Shown: piece by piece, positions 8,864-21,766 of the stretch | How positions within the stretch are numbered: position 1 is the stretch's first letter | Layout of the letters: each line of letters opens with the position of its first letter | Assembly (NCBI RefSeq): GCF_029892565.1 | Contig: NZ_JARXVH010000017.1 | Location: 62,001 to 126,000 of the forward strand | From: Streptomyces pseudovenezuelae | GTDB taxonomy: Bacteria; Actinomycetota; Actinomycetes; Streptomycetales; Streptomycetaceae | Reading direction: 5' to 3' | Length of the DNA: 64,000 bases | The notes under the pieces: generated by a model | Databases searched by the model: none | What the model saw: only the letters and a program-made list of their open reading frames with translations | What the model was told of the DNA's origin: nothing | Program-made: the position numbers and the translations under genes

Positions 8864-9330
8864 CGGGCCGCCTCTCGCTTGGCGTCCAGCGCGGACTCCT
8901 TGCGGATGCGGTCCGCGATCGGGTCGACGTAGCGGCGGGCCGTGTGCTCGTACAGGCCGATCGCCAGCCAGGTCACGGGGATCTGGAGCAGCGCGAGCAG
9001 CAGTCCGGCCGGCAGGCCCTCGGTGACGGTGCTCGTCATGACCGAGGGCGCGAAGGCCGACAGGATCAGGAAGAGGGTGAAGTACCCGAGCGCGGCCAGG
9101 CTCGCGGTGCGCCGCTGCCAGCGGTAGGCGCTGCGCAGGACCCGCAGGTCGCTGTGGTGCCCGAGCGGGGGGCGCTCGGGGCGGCGCCGCCTGGCGGGTT
9201 CGGGCGGGTCGAGGGGCGGCTGCCAGGGGTACGTGGCGTCGTACGAGGGGGACGAGTCGTGCCGGGGATACGGCTGCCCCGGGTACTGCGGATCTCGGTG
9301 CGGGTACGACGAGGACGGGTCGTAGGACAT
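8860..9330 (-). CDS. DUF485 membrane protein, partner of the symporter
   Basis: A 156-residue protein with a Pro/Tyr/Asp-rich cytoplasmic N-terminus (about 65 residues) and two transmembrane helices in the second half (GYFTLFLILSAFAPSV and LPAGLLLALLQIPVTWLAIGL). The order helix-loop-helix followed by a charged tail matches DUF485 (YjcH type). The ATG at 9330 has AAGGAG seven bases upstream. It is the first gene of a two-gene operon with the ActP-like symporter. The 263-bp region upstream must hold the operon promoter, but I could not pick one convincingly. Confidence 0.85.
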   Translation of the reverse strand: MSYDPSSSYPHRDPQYPGQPYPRHDSSPSYDATYPWQPPLDPPEPARRRRPERPPLGHHSDLRVLRSAYRWQRRTASLAALGYFTLFLILSAFAPSVMTSTVTEGLPAGLLLALLQIPVTWLAIGLYEHTARRYVDPIADRIRKESALDAKREAAR

Positions 9331-9593
9331 CCCGTGCTCCTTGCGTGGCTCGGATCCGTGGCGGCGGACCGCAGGGAGGTGTGCGTGGGGGGGGTGGGGA
9401 GGGAGCGGAGCCACGCACGCTACTCGTCGGTACCGGCGATGCGCGAGGGTTTCGCCAAACTGGTTGGCCGATACGCGCCTACTTCGCTGACCTGCGGTGT
9501 TACCCGCGTTAACTCAGACTTTTGAGGGCCCTGAGACCTTTACACGCCCTCCGCATCCGTCCGCGTTCTCCGCGTCGGACCACCCCCGGACCC

Positions 9594-11117
9594 TCACTCC
9601 TTGAGGACCGGGAACCGCCTCGGCGCCATGAACAGCAGCACCAGGAACGCGAGTGCCGCCGCACCCCCCGCCCCCAGGTACACCGCGTGCACCGCGTCCG
9701 CGACCGCCCGCCGCGTCGCCTCCGGTACCGCGCCCGCGTCCAGGCCCCGCGTCACCGCGTCCAGGTCGCTCGCGCCGCCGAGCCGTGCGGCCAGCACCCC
9801 GTTGGCGATCGCGCCGAACACCGAGGCGCCGATGGTCTGGCCGGTCTGGCGGCAGAAGAGCACCGAGGCCGTCGTCGTGCCGCGCTCCGACCAGCCGACC
9901 GTCGACTGGACGCCCACGATGAGCGGGAGTTGGAACAGACCCAGGGCCGCGCCGAGCAGCAGCATCAGCAGCGTCGGCTGCCAGGCCGCCCCCGGGTACG
10001 GCAGGAACGGGAACGCGAACAGGATCAGCGTCGCCGTGCCGATGCCGATCATCGAGGTGTTGCGGAAGCCGATCCGCCGGTACACGTGCTGGCTCAGCGC
10101 CGCCGACACCGGCCAGGTCAACGTCCAGACGGACAGCACGAATCCGGCGGCCACGGGGGCCAGGCCGAGCACCGACTGCGCGTACGTCGGCAGGAACACG
10201 GTCGGCGCGACCATGAGCAACCCCAGTGCGCCCAGGGCGAGATTGACCGCCGCGATCGTGCGGCGCCGCCACACCCAGCCGGGGATGATCGGCTCGGCCG
10301 CCCGGCGTTCGACCAGGACCACGACCCCGACCAGCGCAAGTCCCGTGGCGAACAAGGTGATTGACGGCGCCGACAGCCACGGCCAGGCCACCCCGCCCTG
10401 CACCAGCGCCGTGATCAGGACGCCGCCGCACGCGAACACCGCCAGCGCGCCCGCCCAGTCGATGCGCGGGCGCCGGACCAACTCCCTTGCCGGTTCGTGC
10501 AGATAGCGGACGATCAGCCACAACGCCACCGCGCCGACCGGGAGGTTGACCAGGAAGATCCAGCGCCAGCCGGCGTAGGCCGCGAGCAGTCCGCCGATGC
10601 CGGGGCCCGCGACCGCCGACACCGCCCAGACCGTGGACAGCTTGGACTGGATCTTGGGGCGGTCCTTGAGCGGGTAGAGGTCGGCGGCCAGGGTCTGGAC
10701 CGTGCCCTGCAACGCCCCGCCGCCCAGGCCCTGGACGATGCGGAACGCGATCAGGGCGGGCATGTTCCAGGCCACCGCGCACAGCAGCGAACCGAGCAGG
10801 AAGAGCGCGGCGCCCACGATCAGCACCGGCTTGCGGCCGAAGGTGTCCGAGAGCTTGCCGTAGACCGGGAGCGTCACCGTCACGGCGAGCAGATAGCCGG
10901 AGAAGAGCCAGGAGAAGTAGGAGAAGCCGCCGAGGTCGCCGACGATCTGCGGGACGGCCGTGGAGACGATCGTGGAGTCGAGGGCCGCGAGGGCCATGGC
11001 GAGCATCAGCGCGGCGACGACGGCGCCCCGTCTGCGGGTGTCCCGCGGGCGCTTGTCCGTCACCGACGCCCGTATGTCCGTGTCCTCCTGGCCCATGTCC
11101 GTGTCCCCCTGGTCCAC
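9594..11117 (-). CDS. MFS drug exporter, DHA2 (EmrB/QacA) family
   Basis: A 507-residue transporter with about 14 membrane helices. It has the DHA2 landmarks ALDSTIVSTAVPQI in helix 1, GKLSDTFGRKPV (motif A) between helices 2 and 3, and AGPGIGGLLA (motif C, antiporter) in helix 5. Such proteins export drugs by proton antiport. I start it at the GTG at 11117, which follows AAAGGA; a GTG seven codons earlier has no ribosome site. No regulator gene is adjacent. The shared divergent region carries repeated GGTGGACC motifs that could serve one. Confidence 0.88.
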   Translation of the reverse strand: MDQGDTDMGQEDTDIRASVTDKRPRDTRRRGAVVAALMLAMALAALDSTIVSTAVPQIVGDLGGFSYFSWLFSGYLLAVTVTLPVYGKLSDTFGRKPVLIVGAALFLLGSLLCAVAWNMPALIAFRIVQGLGGGALQGTVQTLAADLYPLKDRPKIQSKLSTVWAVSAVAGPGIGGLLAAYAGWRWIFLVNLPVGAVALWLIVRYLHEPARELVRRPRIDWAGALAVFACGGVLITALVQGGVAWPWLSAPSITLFATGLALVGVVVLVERRAAEPIIPGWVWRRRTIAAVNLALGALGLLMVAPTVFLPTYAQSVLGLAPVAAGFVLSVWTLTWPVSAALSQHVYRRIGFRNTSMIGIGTATLILFAFPFLPYPGAAWQPTLLMLLLGAALGLFQLPLIVGVQSTVGWSERGTTTASVLFCRQTGQTIGASVFGAIANGVLAARLGGASDLDAVTRGLDAGAVPEATRRAVADAVHAVYLGAGGAAALAFLVLLFMAPRRFPVLKE

Positions 11118-11590
11118 GTGATTCCTTTCCCCTTGCACCTATCCGCCGTCGAACAGCTTCCCACTTGACCCTGACGTGGCGGGAGGGCGGAAGGTCTGGT
11201 GGACCGGTGGGTGGACCGAGGGGGTGGAGCGAACCCTGAGACCGGGTCCACCTGACGGTGGACTGCCCCTAGGGGTCTCTCCGTACTACGGCCCGGGGAG
11301 GGTTCGTACCCCTGGAGGAGGAGAAGGGCCCGGGGCGTACTTAACCTGGCTTTATGCCGCTGGGGAGCGGTGGCGGGACGGTGATGGGGTGGTTCACCGA
11401 ACCGGTGGGGGTGGGGTTTTCCCCCGTAGAAGAGGGTGCTGGGCACCAGCGCGCCGGACCCCTCTTCGACGACAGACTCATCGACGACAGCACAACGCAG
11501 GACCGGCGGGACCGAGCCGGGCAAGGCCGGCAGGACCGAACCGACGCGGCACACGTGCGTCACCTTCATGACCGACATAGGAGAAATACC
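11118..11590. promoter_or_regulatory. Divergent control region between MFS and ABC genes
   Basis: A 473-bp gene-free region. It contains GGTGGACC at 11198-11205 and 11210-11217 (12-bp period), an inverted repeat GTCCACC-tgac-GGTGGAC at 11246-11263, and the palindrome CCCCTAGGGG at 11266-11275. The clustering suggests operator sites for a dimeric repressor controlling one or both genes. No RNA gene was recognised. Confidence 0.5.
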
Positions 11591-12379
11591 ATGACTTCGG
11601 CCGTAACCATTCCCAGGCACGGGGGCACTGGAGGGCGTACGGCCGTAGCCGCCAGGGCTCGCCAGGTCCTCAAAGCGTACGGGTCCGGGGAGACCCGGGT
11701 CGTCGCCCTCGACCACGTCGACGTGGACATCGCGCGGGGGCAGTTCACCGCGATCATGGGGCCCTCGGGGTCCGGCAAGTCCACGCTGATGCACTGCCTC
11801 GCCGGGCTCGACAACGTCACCGGCGGGCAGATCTACCTCGACGAGACCGAGATCACCGGGCTCAAGGACAAGAAGCTCACGCAACTGCGCCGGGACCGGA
11901 TCGGGTTCATCTTCCAGGCGTACAACCTGCTGCCGACGCTCAACGCCATCGAGAACATCACGCTCCCGATGGACATCGCGGGCCGCAAGCCCGACAAGCA
12001 GTGGCTGGCGCAGGTCGTCGACACCGTCGGCCTGAGCGACCGGCTCAGGCACCGCCCGAGCCAGCTCTCCGGCGGCCAGCAGCAGCGCGTCGCCGTGGCC
12101 CGCGCCCTGGCCGCGCGGCCCGAGATCATCTTCGGCGACGAGCCGACCGGAAACCTCGACTCCCGTGCCGGAGCGGAGGTGTTGGGCTTCCTGCGGCGCT
12201 CCGTCGACGAGCTCGGGCAGACCATCGTCATCGTCACGCACGACCCGGTCGCCGCCTCGTACGCGGACCGGGTGCTGTACCTCGCCGACGGCCGGATCGT
12301 CGACGAGATGTACAAGCCGACCGCCGAGGGCGTCCTGGACCGCATGAAGGACTTCGACGCCCGGGGGCGTACGTCATGA
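11591..12379 (+). CDS. ABC transporter ATP-binding protein (MacB/LolD type)
   Basis: A 262-residue nucleotide-binding subunit. Walker A is G57-PSGSGKST-65, the Q-loop is IFQAYNLLP, the signature is LSGGQ (159-163) and Walker B ends FGDE (181-184) followed by PTGNLD. This subclass energises FtsX-like permeases that move lipoproteins, peptides or signals rather than classic import. AGGAGA lies seven bases before the ATG. The stop overlaps the permease ATG (ATGA), so the two are coupled. A close paralogue of the pair lies at 40963-44291. Confidence 0.93.
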   Translation: MTSAVTIPRHGGTGGRTAVAARARQVLKAYGSGETRVVALDHVDVDIARGQFTAIMGPSGSGKSTLMHCLAGLDNVTGGQIYLDETEITGLKDKKLTQLRRDRIGFIFQAYNLLPTLNAIENITLPMDIAGRKPDKQWLAQVVDTVGLSDRLRHRPSQLSGGQQQRVAVARALAARPEIIFGDEPTGNLDSRAGAEVLGFLRRSVDELGQTIVIVTHDPVAASYADRVLYLADGRIVDEMYKPTAEGVLDRMKDFDARGRTS

Positions 12380-14955
12380 CCGTGCTCAAGACCTCGATGC
12401 GCAACTTCTTCGCGCACAAGGGCCGGATGGCCCTCTCGGCGGTGGCCGTGCTGCTGTCGGTCGCGTTCGTGTGCGGGACGCTGGTGTTCACCGACACGAT
12501 GAACACGACCTTCGACAAGCTGTTCGCGGCCACCTCCTCCGATGTCACCGTCAGCGCCAAGGGCGCCTCGGACAGCGGGGAGACGACCTCCGACAACGGC
12601 AAGCCGCCGGTCATGCCGGCCTCCGTGCTCGGCAAGGTGAAGGCGGCCGACGGCGTGAAGTCGGCGGAGGGGACCGTCTTCTCCACCTCCGTCACCGTCG
12701 TCGACGCCGACAAGGACAACCTCTCGCCCTCCAGCGGCGCCCCGACCATCGTCGGCAGCTGGAACAGCAACGACGCCCGCACCATGAAGATCACCGAGGG
12801 CGCGGCGCCGAAGGGCTCCGGCCAGGTCATGGTCGACGCCGACACCGCCGACAAGCACCACCTCAAGCTCGGTGACGAGATCGGCGTGATCAGCGCGATC
12901 GGCAACTTCAAGGCCAGGATCTCCGGCATCGCCGACTTCCAGATCACCAACCCCGGCGCGGCGATCTTCTACCTCGACACGAAGACCGCGCAGTCGACCC
13001 TGGTCGGCGAGCCGAACGTGTACACCAACGTCAACGTCACGGCCGCGTCCGGTGTCACCGACGCGCAGCTCAAGCAGAACGTGGCCGCCGAACTCGGCGC
13101 AACCTTCAAGGTGCAGACGGCCAAGGAGACCGCCGACGCCAACCAGAAGGACGTCGAGGGCTTCATGAACGTCATGAAGTACGCGATGCTCGGCTTCGCC
13201 GGGATCGCCTTCCTCGTCGGCATCTTCCTGATCATCAACACCTTCTCGATGCTGGTCGCCCAGCGCACCCGAGAGATCGGCCTGATGCGGGCCATCGGCT
13301 CCAGCCGCAAGCAGGTCAACCGGTCGGTGCTGGTGGAGGCGCTGCTGCTCGGTGTCGTCGGCTCGGTCCTCGGCGTCGGCGCGGGCGTCGGCATCGCGGT
13401 CGGCCTGATGAAGCTCATGGGCAAGCTCGGCATCCACCTCTCGACCAGCGACCTGACCGTCGCCTGGACGACCCCGGCGATCGGCCTCCTGCTCGGCGTC
13501 GTCGTCACCGTCCTGGCCGCCTATCTGCCCGCCCGCCGGGCCGGCAAGGTCTCCCCGATGGCCGCGCTGCGCGACGCCGGCGCTCCCGCCGACGCCAGGG
13601 CCGGCTGGATCCGGGCCCTGCTGGGCCTGGTGCTGACCGGCGCCGGTGGCTACAGCCTCTACGTGGCCGCCTCCGCGAACAAGGCGAGCGAGGGTTCGCT
13701 CTGGCTCGGCCTGGGCGTGGTGCTGACCCTGATCGGCTTCGTCGTCATCGGCCCGCTGCTGGTCGGCGGCATGGTGCGCGTCCTGGGCGCGGTCCTGCTG
13801 CGGATCTTCGGCCCGGTCGGACGGATGGCCGAGCGCAACGCGCTGCGCAACCCGCGGCGTACGGGGGCCACGGGCGCCGCCCTGATGATCGGGCTCGCGC
13901 TGGTCGCCTGTCTGTCGGTGGTCGGCTCCTCCATGGTGGCCTCCGCCTCGGACCAGCTCGACAAGACCGTCGGCACGGACTTCATCATCCAGAGCGACAG
14001 CGGACAGCTGGTCACCCCGCAGGCCGTGAAGGCCGTCAAGGACACGCCGGGTCTCTCCCGGGTCACCGAGTACAAGACGACGGAGGCCGACTACACGACC
14101 CCCGACGGCAAGACGCTCAAGGACACCGACGTCACCGCGGCCGACCCGACCTACGCGGCCGACCTGCGCACCAAGACCGTCGCGGGCAACCTCAAGGACG
14201 CCTACCTGCCCGACTCGATGTCGGTGCACGAGAAGTTCGCCAAGGCGCACGACATCCACCTCGGCTCGAAGATCAAGCTCGCCTTCAAGGACGGCGCCAC
14301 CGCGAACCTGACGGTCCGGGCCATCACCAGCAGTGACGTCGTGATCGACGCGGGCTCCAAGTACATGTCGATCGCCACGCTCGCCAAGTACGTGCCGGCC
14401 GACAAGATGCCGCTCGACGGCCTGGTCTTCGCCAGCGCCAAGGACGGACAGCAGGACACCGCGTACAAGTCCCTGAAGTCGGCGCTGCACGACTACCCGC
14501 AGTACAAGGTGCGCGACCAGACCGACTACAAGCAGGCGCTGAAGGACCAGATCGGCCAGCTCCTGAACATGATCTACGGCCTGCTGGCCCTCGCGATCAT
14601 CGTCGCGGTCCTCGGTGTCGTGAACACCCTGGCCCTCTCGGTGGTCGAGCGGACCCGCGAGATCGGCCTGATGCGGGCCATCGGCCTCTCGCGCCGCCAG
14701 CTGCGCCGCATGATCCGCCTGGAGTCGATCGTCATCGCCCTCTTCGGCGCCCTGCTGGGCCTCGGCCTCGGCATGGGCTGGGGCGCCACCGCCCAGAAGC
14801 TCCTCGCCCTGGAGGGCCTGAAGGTCCTCGACATCCCCTGGCCGACGATCATCGCGGTCTTCGTCGGCTCGGCCTTCGTGGGCCTGATCGCCGCCCTGAT
14901 CCCGGCCTTCCGGGCGGGCCGGATGAACGTCCTGAACGCGATCGCCACGGAATAG
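12376..14955 (+). CDS. FtsX-like ABC permease with two FtsX domains
   Basis: An 859-residue membrane protein. It has an N-terminal transmembrane helix (about 17-38) and a large extracytoplasmic MacB-like periplasmic core domain. A first FtsX bundle lies around residues 255-400 (FLVGIFLIINTFSML, then QRTREIGLMRAIG), and a second with the same ERTREIGLMRAIG signature ends the protein. The duplicated layout is common in Actinobacteria. It works with the upstream ATPase; the substrate is unknown. A long hairpin follows the stop. Confidence 0.9.
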   Translation: MTVLKTSMRNFFAHKGRMALSAVAVLLSVAFVCGTLVFTDTMNTTFDKLFAATSSDVTVSAKGASDSGETTSDNGKPPVMPASVLGKVKAADGVKSAEGTVFSTSVTVVDADKDNLSPSSGAPTIVGSWNSNDARTMKITEGAAPKGSGQVMVDADTADKHHLKLGDEIGVISAIGNFKARISGIADFQITNPGAAIFYLDTKTAQSTLVGEPNVYTNVNVTAASGVTDAQLKQNVAAELGATFKVQTAKETADANQKDVEGFMNVMKYAMLGFAGIAFLVGIFLIINTFSMLVAQRTREIGLMRAIGSSRKQVNRSVLVEALLLGVVGSVLGVGAGVGIAVGLMKLMGKLGIHLSTSDLTVAWTTPAIGLLLGVVVTVLAAYLPARRAGKVSPMAALRDAGAPADARAGWIRALLGLVLTGAGGYSLYVAASANKASEGSLWLGLGVVLTLIGFVVIGPLLVGGMVRVLGAVLLRIFGPVGRMAERNALRNPRRTGATGAALMIGLALVACLSVVGSSMVASASDQLDKTVGTDFIIQSDSGQLVTPQAVKAVKDTPGLSRVTEYKTTEADYTTPDGKTLKDTDVTAADPTYAADLRTKTVAGNLKDAYLPDSMSVHEKFAKAHDIHLGSKIKLAFKDGATANLTVRAITSSDVVIDAGSKYMSIATLAKYVPADKMPLDGLVFASAKDGQQDTAYKSLKSALHDYPQYKVRDQTDYKQALKDQIGQLLNMIYGLLALAIIVAVLGVVNTLALSVVERTREIGLMRAIGLSRRQLRRMIRLESIVIALFGALLGLGLGMGWGATAQKLLALEGLKVLDIPWPTIIAVFVGSAFVGLIAALIPAFRAGRMNVLNAIATE

Positions 14956-14999
14956 GGGACAGGGGGGTAAAGCCACCGCATACGGGGGTTGCGGGGGAG

Positions 15000-15043
15000 G
15001 GCCCGGCGCCGGGGAGTCTTGGGGGACTCACCGGCGCCGGGCC
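15000..15043 (+). terminator. Terminator of the ABC operon
   Basis: A perfect 13-bp GC stem (15000-15012 with 15031-15043), with an internal GAGTC/GACTC pair in the loop, begins 44 bp after the permease stop. Confidence 0.85.
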
Positions 15044-15230
15044 GCTGTCGTGTGCGTGGTCCGGCACCCTTGAGGAGAGCCCCCTGACCCTTGAGCGGAG
15101 CCCCCGTATCCACTCCGCCCGGTGACACCGCCCCCGGCGACGTACCCTGGAAACCCCCCGGCCCGCCACGCGTGTCGGGCCCTTCGCGTTGCCCACCCCC
15201 CTCGGACCCCCCGGACGGAAGCACTCCTTC

Positions 15231-18764
<3,534 letters not shown>

Positions 18765-18808
18765 ACCGGTTGCCGGGGGCGTTCCGGAAGCCGTCGGTGT
18801 CATAAGTA

Positions 18809-18847
18809 GAGGCCGCCCGCGGGACGTTGCTCTCCGCGGGCGGCCTC
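18809..18847. terminator. Bidirectional terminator between mfd and the small antitoxin-like gene
   Basis: A perfect 14-bp stem (18809-18822 with 18834-18847, 11-nt loop) lies between two convergent stop codons and can serve both. Confidence 0.85.
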
Positions 18848-18885
18848 CGGTCTGCTCTTGTGACTCCTCCGTGGGGCCTGCCGGC

Positions 18886-19071
18886 CTACGGCTGTTCGGG
18901 CTTGTCGCGGTCCATGCCGAGGGCGCCTTCGGCCTTCTGCTGCGCCTGGTCGACCTGGCCCTCGTACTTGTTGCCCGTCTTCTCGTTGACCTTCTTCTCC
19001 GCCATGTCGGACATGTCCTTGGCCTTGTCCTGTGCCTGGCGGTTGCTCCTGAACCTGTCGAGGATGCCCAT
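18886..19071 (-). CDS. Small MT0933/Rv0909-like antitoxin-family protein
   Basis: A 61-residue hydrophilic protein beginning MGILDRFRSNRQAQDKAKD and ending with the KVNEKTGNKYEGQVDQAQ block typical of the MT0933-like family (Rv0909 of M. tuberculosis is annotated as an antitoxin). AGGAG lies six bases before the ATG at 19071, which fixes the start. No toxin gene is adjacent, so the antitoxin role is doubtful; a CsbD-like stress role is equally possible. It is divergent from the lipoprotein nuclease gene. Confidence 0.72.
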   Translation of the reverse strand: MGILDRFRSNRQAQDKAKDMSDMAEKKVNEKTGNKYEGQVDQAQQKAEGALGMDRDKPEQP

Positions 19072-19274
19072 CCAGAGCTCCTTCCGGAGGTGACTCACCG
19101 TCGACGATACGTCCGAAATGTGCGAAGCGCACACTGTGGGCACAAATGGTCCGGACCTCCTGAGTAACCCTGTGCGCCCGCTCGCTACGGTGTGCACCGA
19201 CAAGTACTGGGAAGACGCCTGTTGCGGGGTCGGGACGCTCCTTGCGGAGCGGGGTTGAAGGGGAGGGACGCACT

Positions 19275-20021
19275 GTGAGGCGTCTGAGGGGCGGGACCGC
19301 GGCTGTCGCCGTGCTGGTGATCGGCATGGGCGGCCTTGCCGGGTGCAAGGACATGACGACCGGAGCGCCAGGACCGGAACAGTCCACGGGCAGCGACGCG
19401 GGCGGCGGCGGAGGTGGCGGTGCCGCGCTCACCGCCGCGGAGGCGCTGACCGTCAAGGGGCGTGCCCCCAAGACCGGTTACGACCGGGACAGGTTCGGCA
19501 GCGCCTGGGCGGACACGGACTCCAACAGCTGCGACACCCGCGACGACATCCTCAAACGGGACCTGGAGAACGTGAAGTTCAGCGACGGCGACTGCAAGGT
19601 GTCGTACGGCGTCCTGGAGAAGGACCCCTACTCGGGCAAGCACGTCACCTACCAGCGCGGCCGCAGCCTGGTCGACATCGACCACGTCGTGCCCCTCTCC
19701 GACGCCTGGCAGAAGGGTGCCAAGTACTGGGACAGCCGCAAGCGCATAGCCCTCGCCAACGACCCGCTGAACCTCATAGCGGTCGACTCCAGCACCAACC
19801 GCTCCAAGGGCGACGGGGACGCGGCCACCTGGCTGCCGCCGAACAAGTCCTACCGCTGCACGTACGTCGCCGCGCAGGTCGCCGTGAAGAAGAAGTACGA
19901 GCTGTGGGTGACGGCCGCCGAGAAGTCGGCGATGGAGAAGGTGCTGAAGACGTGCTCGGGGCAGAAGCTGCCGTCCGGGGGCAACCCGACGGAGGCGCCC
20001 GCGCGGTTCACGTCGGGCTGA
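19275..20021 (+). CDS. Secreted lipoprotein HNH nuclease (DUF1524/GmrSD C-terminal-like)
   Basis: A 248-residue protein with a lipoprotein signal (LAGC, acylated C24) and a Gly-rich linker. The nuclease domain has its HNH core: V133-D-I-D-H137 followed by VVPLSDAW, then N-D-P-L-N166 and N175-RSKGD. This is the arrangement of the DUF1524 family. It should be an outward-facing, membrane-tethered DNase, perhaps for nutrient scavenging or DNA processing during development. Cysteines at 86 and 107 may form a disulfide. The GTG at 19275 follows GGGAGG at eight bases. Confidence 0.87.
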   Translation: MRRLRGGTAAVAVLVIGMGGLAGCKDMTTGAPGPEQSTGSDAGGGGGGGAALTAAEALTVKGRAPKTGYDRDRFGSAWADTDSNSCDTRDDILKRDLENVKFSDGDCKVSYGVLEKDPYSGKHVTYQRGRSLVDIDHVVPLSDAWQKGAKYWDSRKRIALANDPLNLIAVDSSTNRSKGDGDAATWLPPNKSYRCTYVAAQVAVKKKYELWVTAAEKSAMEKVLKTCSGQKLPSGGNPTEAPARFTSG

Positions 20022-20114
20022 GAGGCCGGTTGCGGGCGCGGTGAGGGCGCGTCCGGGCGGGTTCGCTCGGGGCGAGAGGCGTGCACACGGGTTTCCGGGG
20101 ACGGGGCGCGCGCC

Positions 20115-20126
20115 TACGGTGACCGT
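20115..20126 (+). promoter_or_regulatory. Putative leaderless promoter -10 box of the acetyltransferase gene
   Basis: TACGGT at 20115-20120 lies six bases before the ATG at 20127, and no Shine-Dalgarno sequence is present. This is the geometry of a leaderless Streptomyces transcript. The -35 region is weak. Confidence 0.45.
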
Positions 20127-20888
20127 ATGGAGCTGAAGGTGTCCAGCCTCGCCGAGCGCCCCGACCTGGTCCAGAAGGTCTTCGCCATGGCTGACAGCTG
20201 GCCGGAGTTCGTCCGTCACGACGGGGTGGGCGACGCCTGCTACGGCCGCCTCGCCGTCGACTTCGCGGAGTACGCCCTCGCCGCCGAGGACGAACGCGGC
20301 GAGGTGGTCGCCTACGCCTACAGCGTCCCCTTCGCCCTGCGCACCGAGGACCGCGGTGGCACCGAGGGCCCCGGCGAACTGCCCGCCCGCGGCTGGGACC
20401 AGGTCCTCCTGTGGGCTTTCGCCGACCTGCGCCGAGGCGTCCGCCCCGACACGGTCAGCGCGATCGCGATCGTCGTCGCCCCCAGTGTCCAGGGCCGCGG
20501 ACTGTCCGCCCGGATGCTCTCGGCGCTGCGCGACACCGCCCGCGCCCGCGGCTTCACCGAGGTCGTCGCCCCGGTCCGCCCCAGCGCCAAACACCTCGAA
20601 CCGCACACCCCCATCGAGGAGTACGCCTATCGCGTACGGTCCGACGGACTGCCCCACGACCCCTGGCTGCGCGTCCACGCCCGGGCCGGCGCCACGATCG
20701 AACGGGTGGCACCGGCCTCGATGACCGTCTCCGGCTCCCTGCAGCAGTGGCGCGACTGGACCGGGCTGCCCTTCGACACCCAGGGCGACCTGGAGGTGCC
20801 GGGCGCGCTGGTGCCGGTGCACTGCGAACCGGAGCGCGGGTACGCGGCGTACGTCGAGCCCAACGTCTGGATGCGGCACGGGTTGTGA
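20127..20888 (+). CDS. GNAT-family N-acetyltransferase
   Basis: A 253-residue protein. The acetyl-CoA pyrophosphate loop is seen as V-Q122-G-R-G-L-S at the end of the strand AIAIVVAPS, followed by the helix ARMLSALRDTARARGF. The acceptor substrate is not predictable. The gene ends only 7 bp from the convergent lipoprotein gene, so the two 3' ends overlap in transcription. The start appears leaderless. Confidence 0.85.
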   Translation: MELKVSSLAERPDLVQKVFAMADSWPEFVRHDGVGDACYGRLAVDFAEYALAAEDERGEVVAYAYSVPFALRTEDRGGTEGPGELPARGWDQVLLWAFADLRRGVRPDTVSAIAIVVAPSVQGRGLSARMLSALRDTARARGFTEVVAPVRPSAKHLEPHTPIEEYAYRVRSDGLPHDPWLRVHARAGATIERVAPASMTVSGSLQQWRDWTGLPFDTQGDLEVPGALVPVHCEPERGYAAYVEPNVWMRHGL

Positions 20889-20895
20889 CGGTGGG

Positions 20896-21714
20896 TCAAC
20901 TGCCGAGCGCGTCCAGGTCCAGGACCTGTCCCGTGGGCTTCCGCACGGGAACCGGCTTGTCGTAGTCGCTGAAGACGAGCGAGCCCGCGTCGGTGCCGGT
21001 GCTGTCCAGCCGGAGCAGATACGGCTTGCCCTCGGTGGCGACGTACATCGTGTACCGGTCCTTGCCGTCCTTCAGTTTCAGTACGGCCGCCTTCGCGCCG
21101 TCGACCTCGGCGGTACCGGCGCGGGTCGCGTTGGTGGCGGCGGTGGAGGAGGCCGTGCCGTCCGACGAGCCGCCGCCCGAACCGGCGTCCTCGGCGTCGC
21201 TGAGCACCGAGTCCAGGTCGCAGAAGCCCGCGATGTCCTCGGCGTCGGCGCCCTTGGTGGACATCTTGGCCCACTTCCCGGCGAGCATCGCGACCGTCGC
21301 GTCGACGGTCGCCTTGGACTCGCCCTTGCTCTGCTGACGCAGAAACGCCTCGTCGTACTTCATGTACATCGTGTCGCCGGTCTTGATCAGATCGGCCTTG
21401 CCCGTGCCGCCCATGCCGAGGGTGCCGGCGCACTCGTTCTTCGTGCTGAGCGTCATGTCGACGTGGATCGAGCCGCCGGCCTCCTCGTCCTGGATGTCGC
21501 CCTTCATCCGCACCGACTCGGCGCCGGTGGTGGCCTTCATCGAACGGTCGGCGATCTCCGCGGCGCTGAGGCCGGCGAAGGGGTCTGCGGGCTTGCTGGG
21601 CTTGGCAGTTGGGCTGGACTTGCTGTCCGCCGTGCCCTGGCCGGACTGGCAGGCGGTGAGCGCGGCGGTGGCCGCGGTGGCGAGGACGAGAGCGGTAAGT
21701 GCCTTGCGAGGCAT
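20896..21714 (-). CDS. Putative lipoprotein (LolA/LppX-like fold possible)
   Basis: A 272-residue exported lipoprotein: signal peptide with lipobox LTAC (C22), a Ser/Lys-rich linker, then a domain starting LSAAEIADRSMKA. Alternating strands such as SIHVDMTLSTK and ADLIKTGDTMYMKYDE resemble the LolA/LppX/LprG-like lipid-binding fold. A Ser/Gly-rich loop is inserted around residues 185-200. GGGGGAA precedes the ATG. Function is not known; I infer extracytoplasmic lipid or ligand binding only from strand pattern. Confidence 0.8.
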   Translation of the reverse strand: MPRKALTALVLATAATAALTACQSGQGTADSKSSPTAKPSKPADPFAGLSAAEIADRSMKATTGAESVRMKGDIQDEEAGGSIHVDMTLSTKNECAGTLGMGGTGKADLIKTGDTMYMKYDEAFLRQQSKGESKATVDATVAMLAGKWAKMSTKGADAEDIAGFCDLDSVLSDAEDAGSGGGSSDGTASSTAATNATRAGTAEVDGAKAAVLKLKDGKDRYTMYVATEGKPYLLRLDSTGTDAGSLVFSDYDKPVPVRKPTGQVLDLDALGS

Positions 21715-21766
21715 GTGAATTCCCCCTGGGGATACGTGGTGATGGTCCGTGGGACGAGGGGGCCGG

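Noticed and set aside
7250..9418. 722-codon version of the symporter
   Set aside because: Its first ~185 codons are a shifted reading of the DUF485 gene; the ATG at 8863 overlapping that stop matches ActP N-termini.
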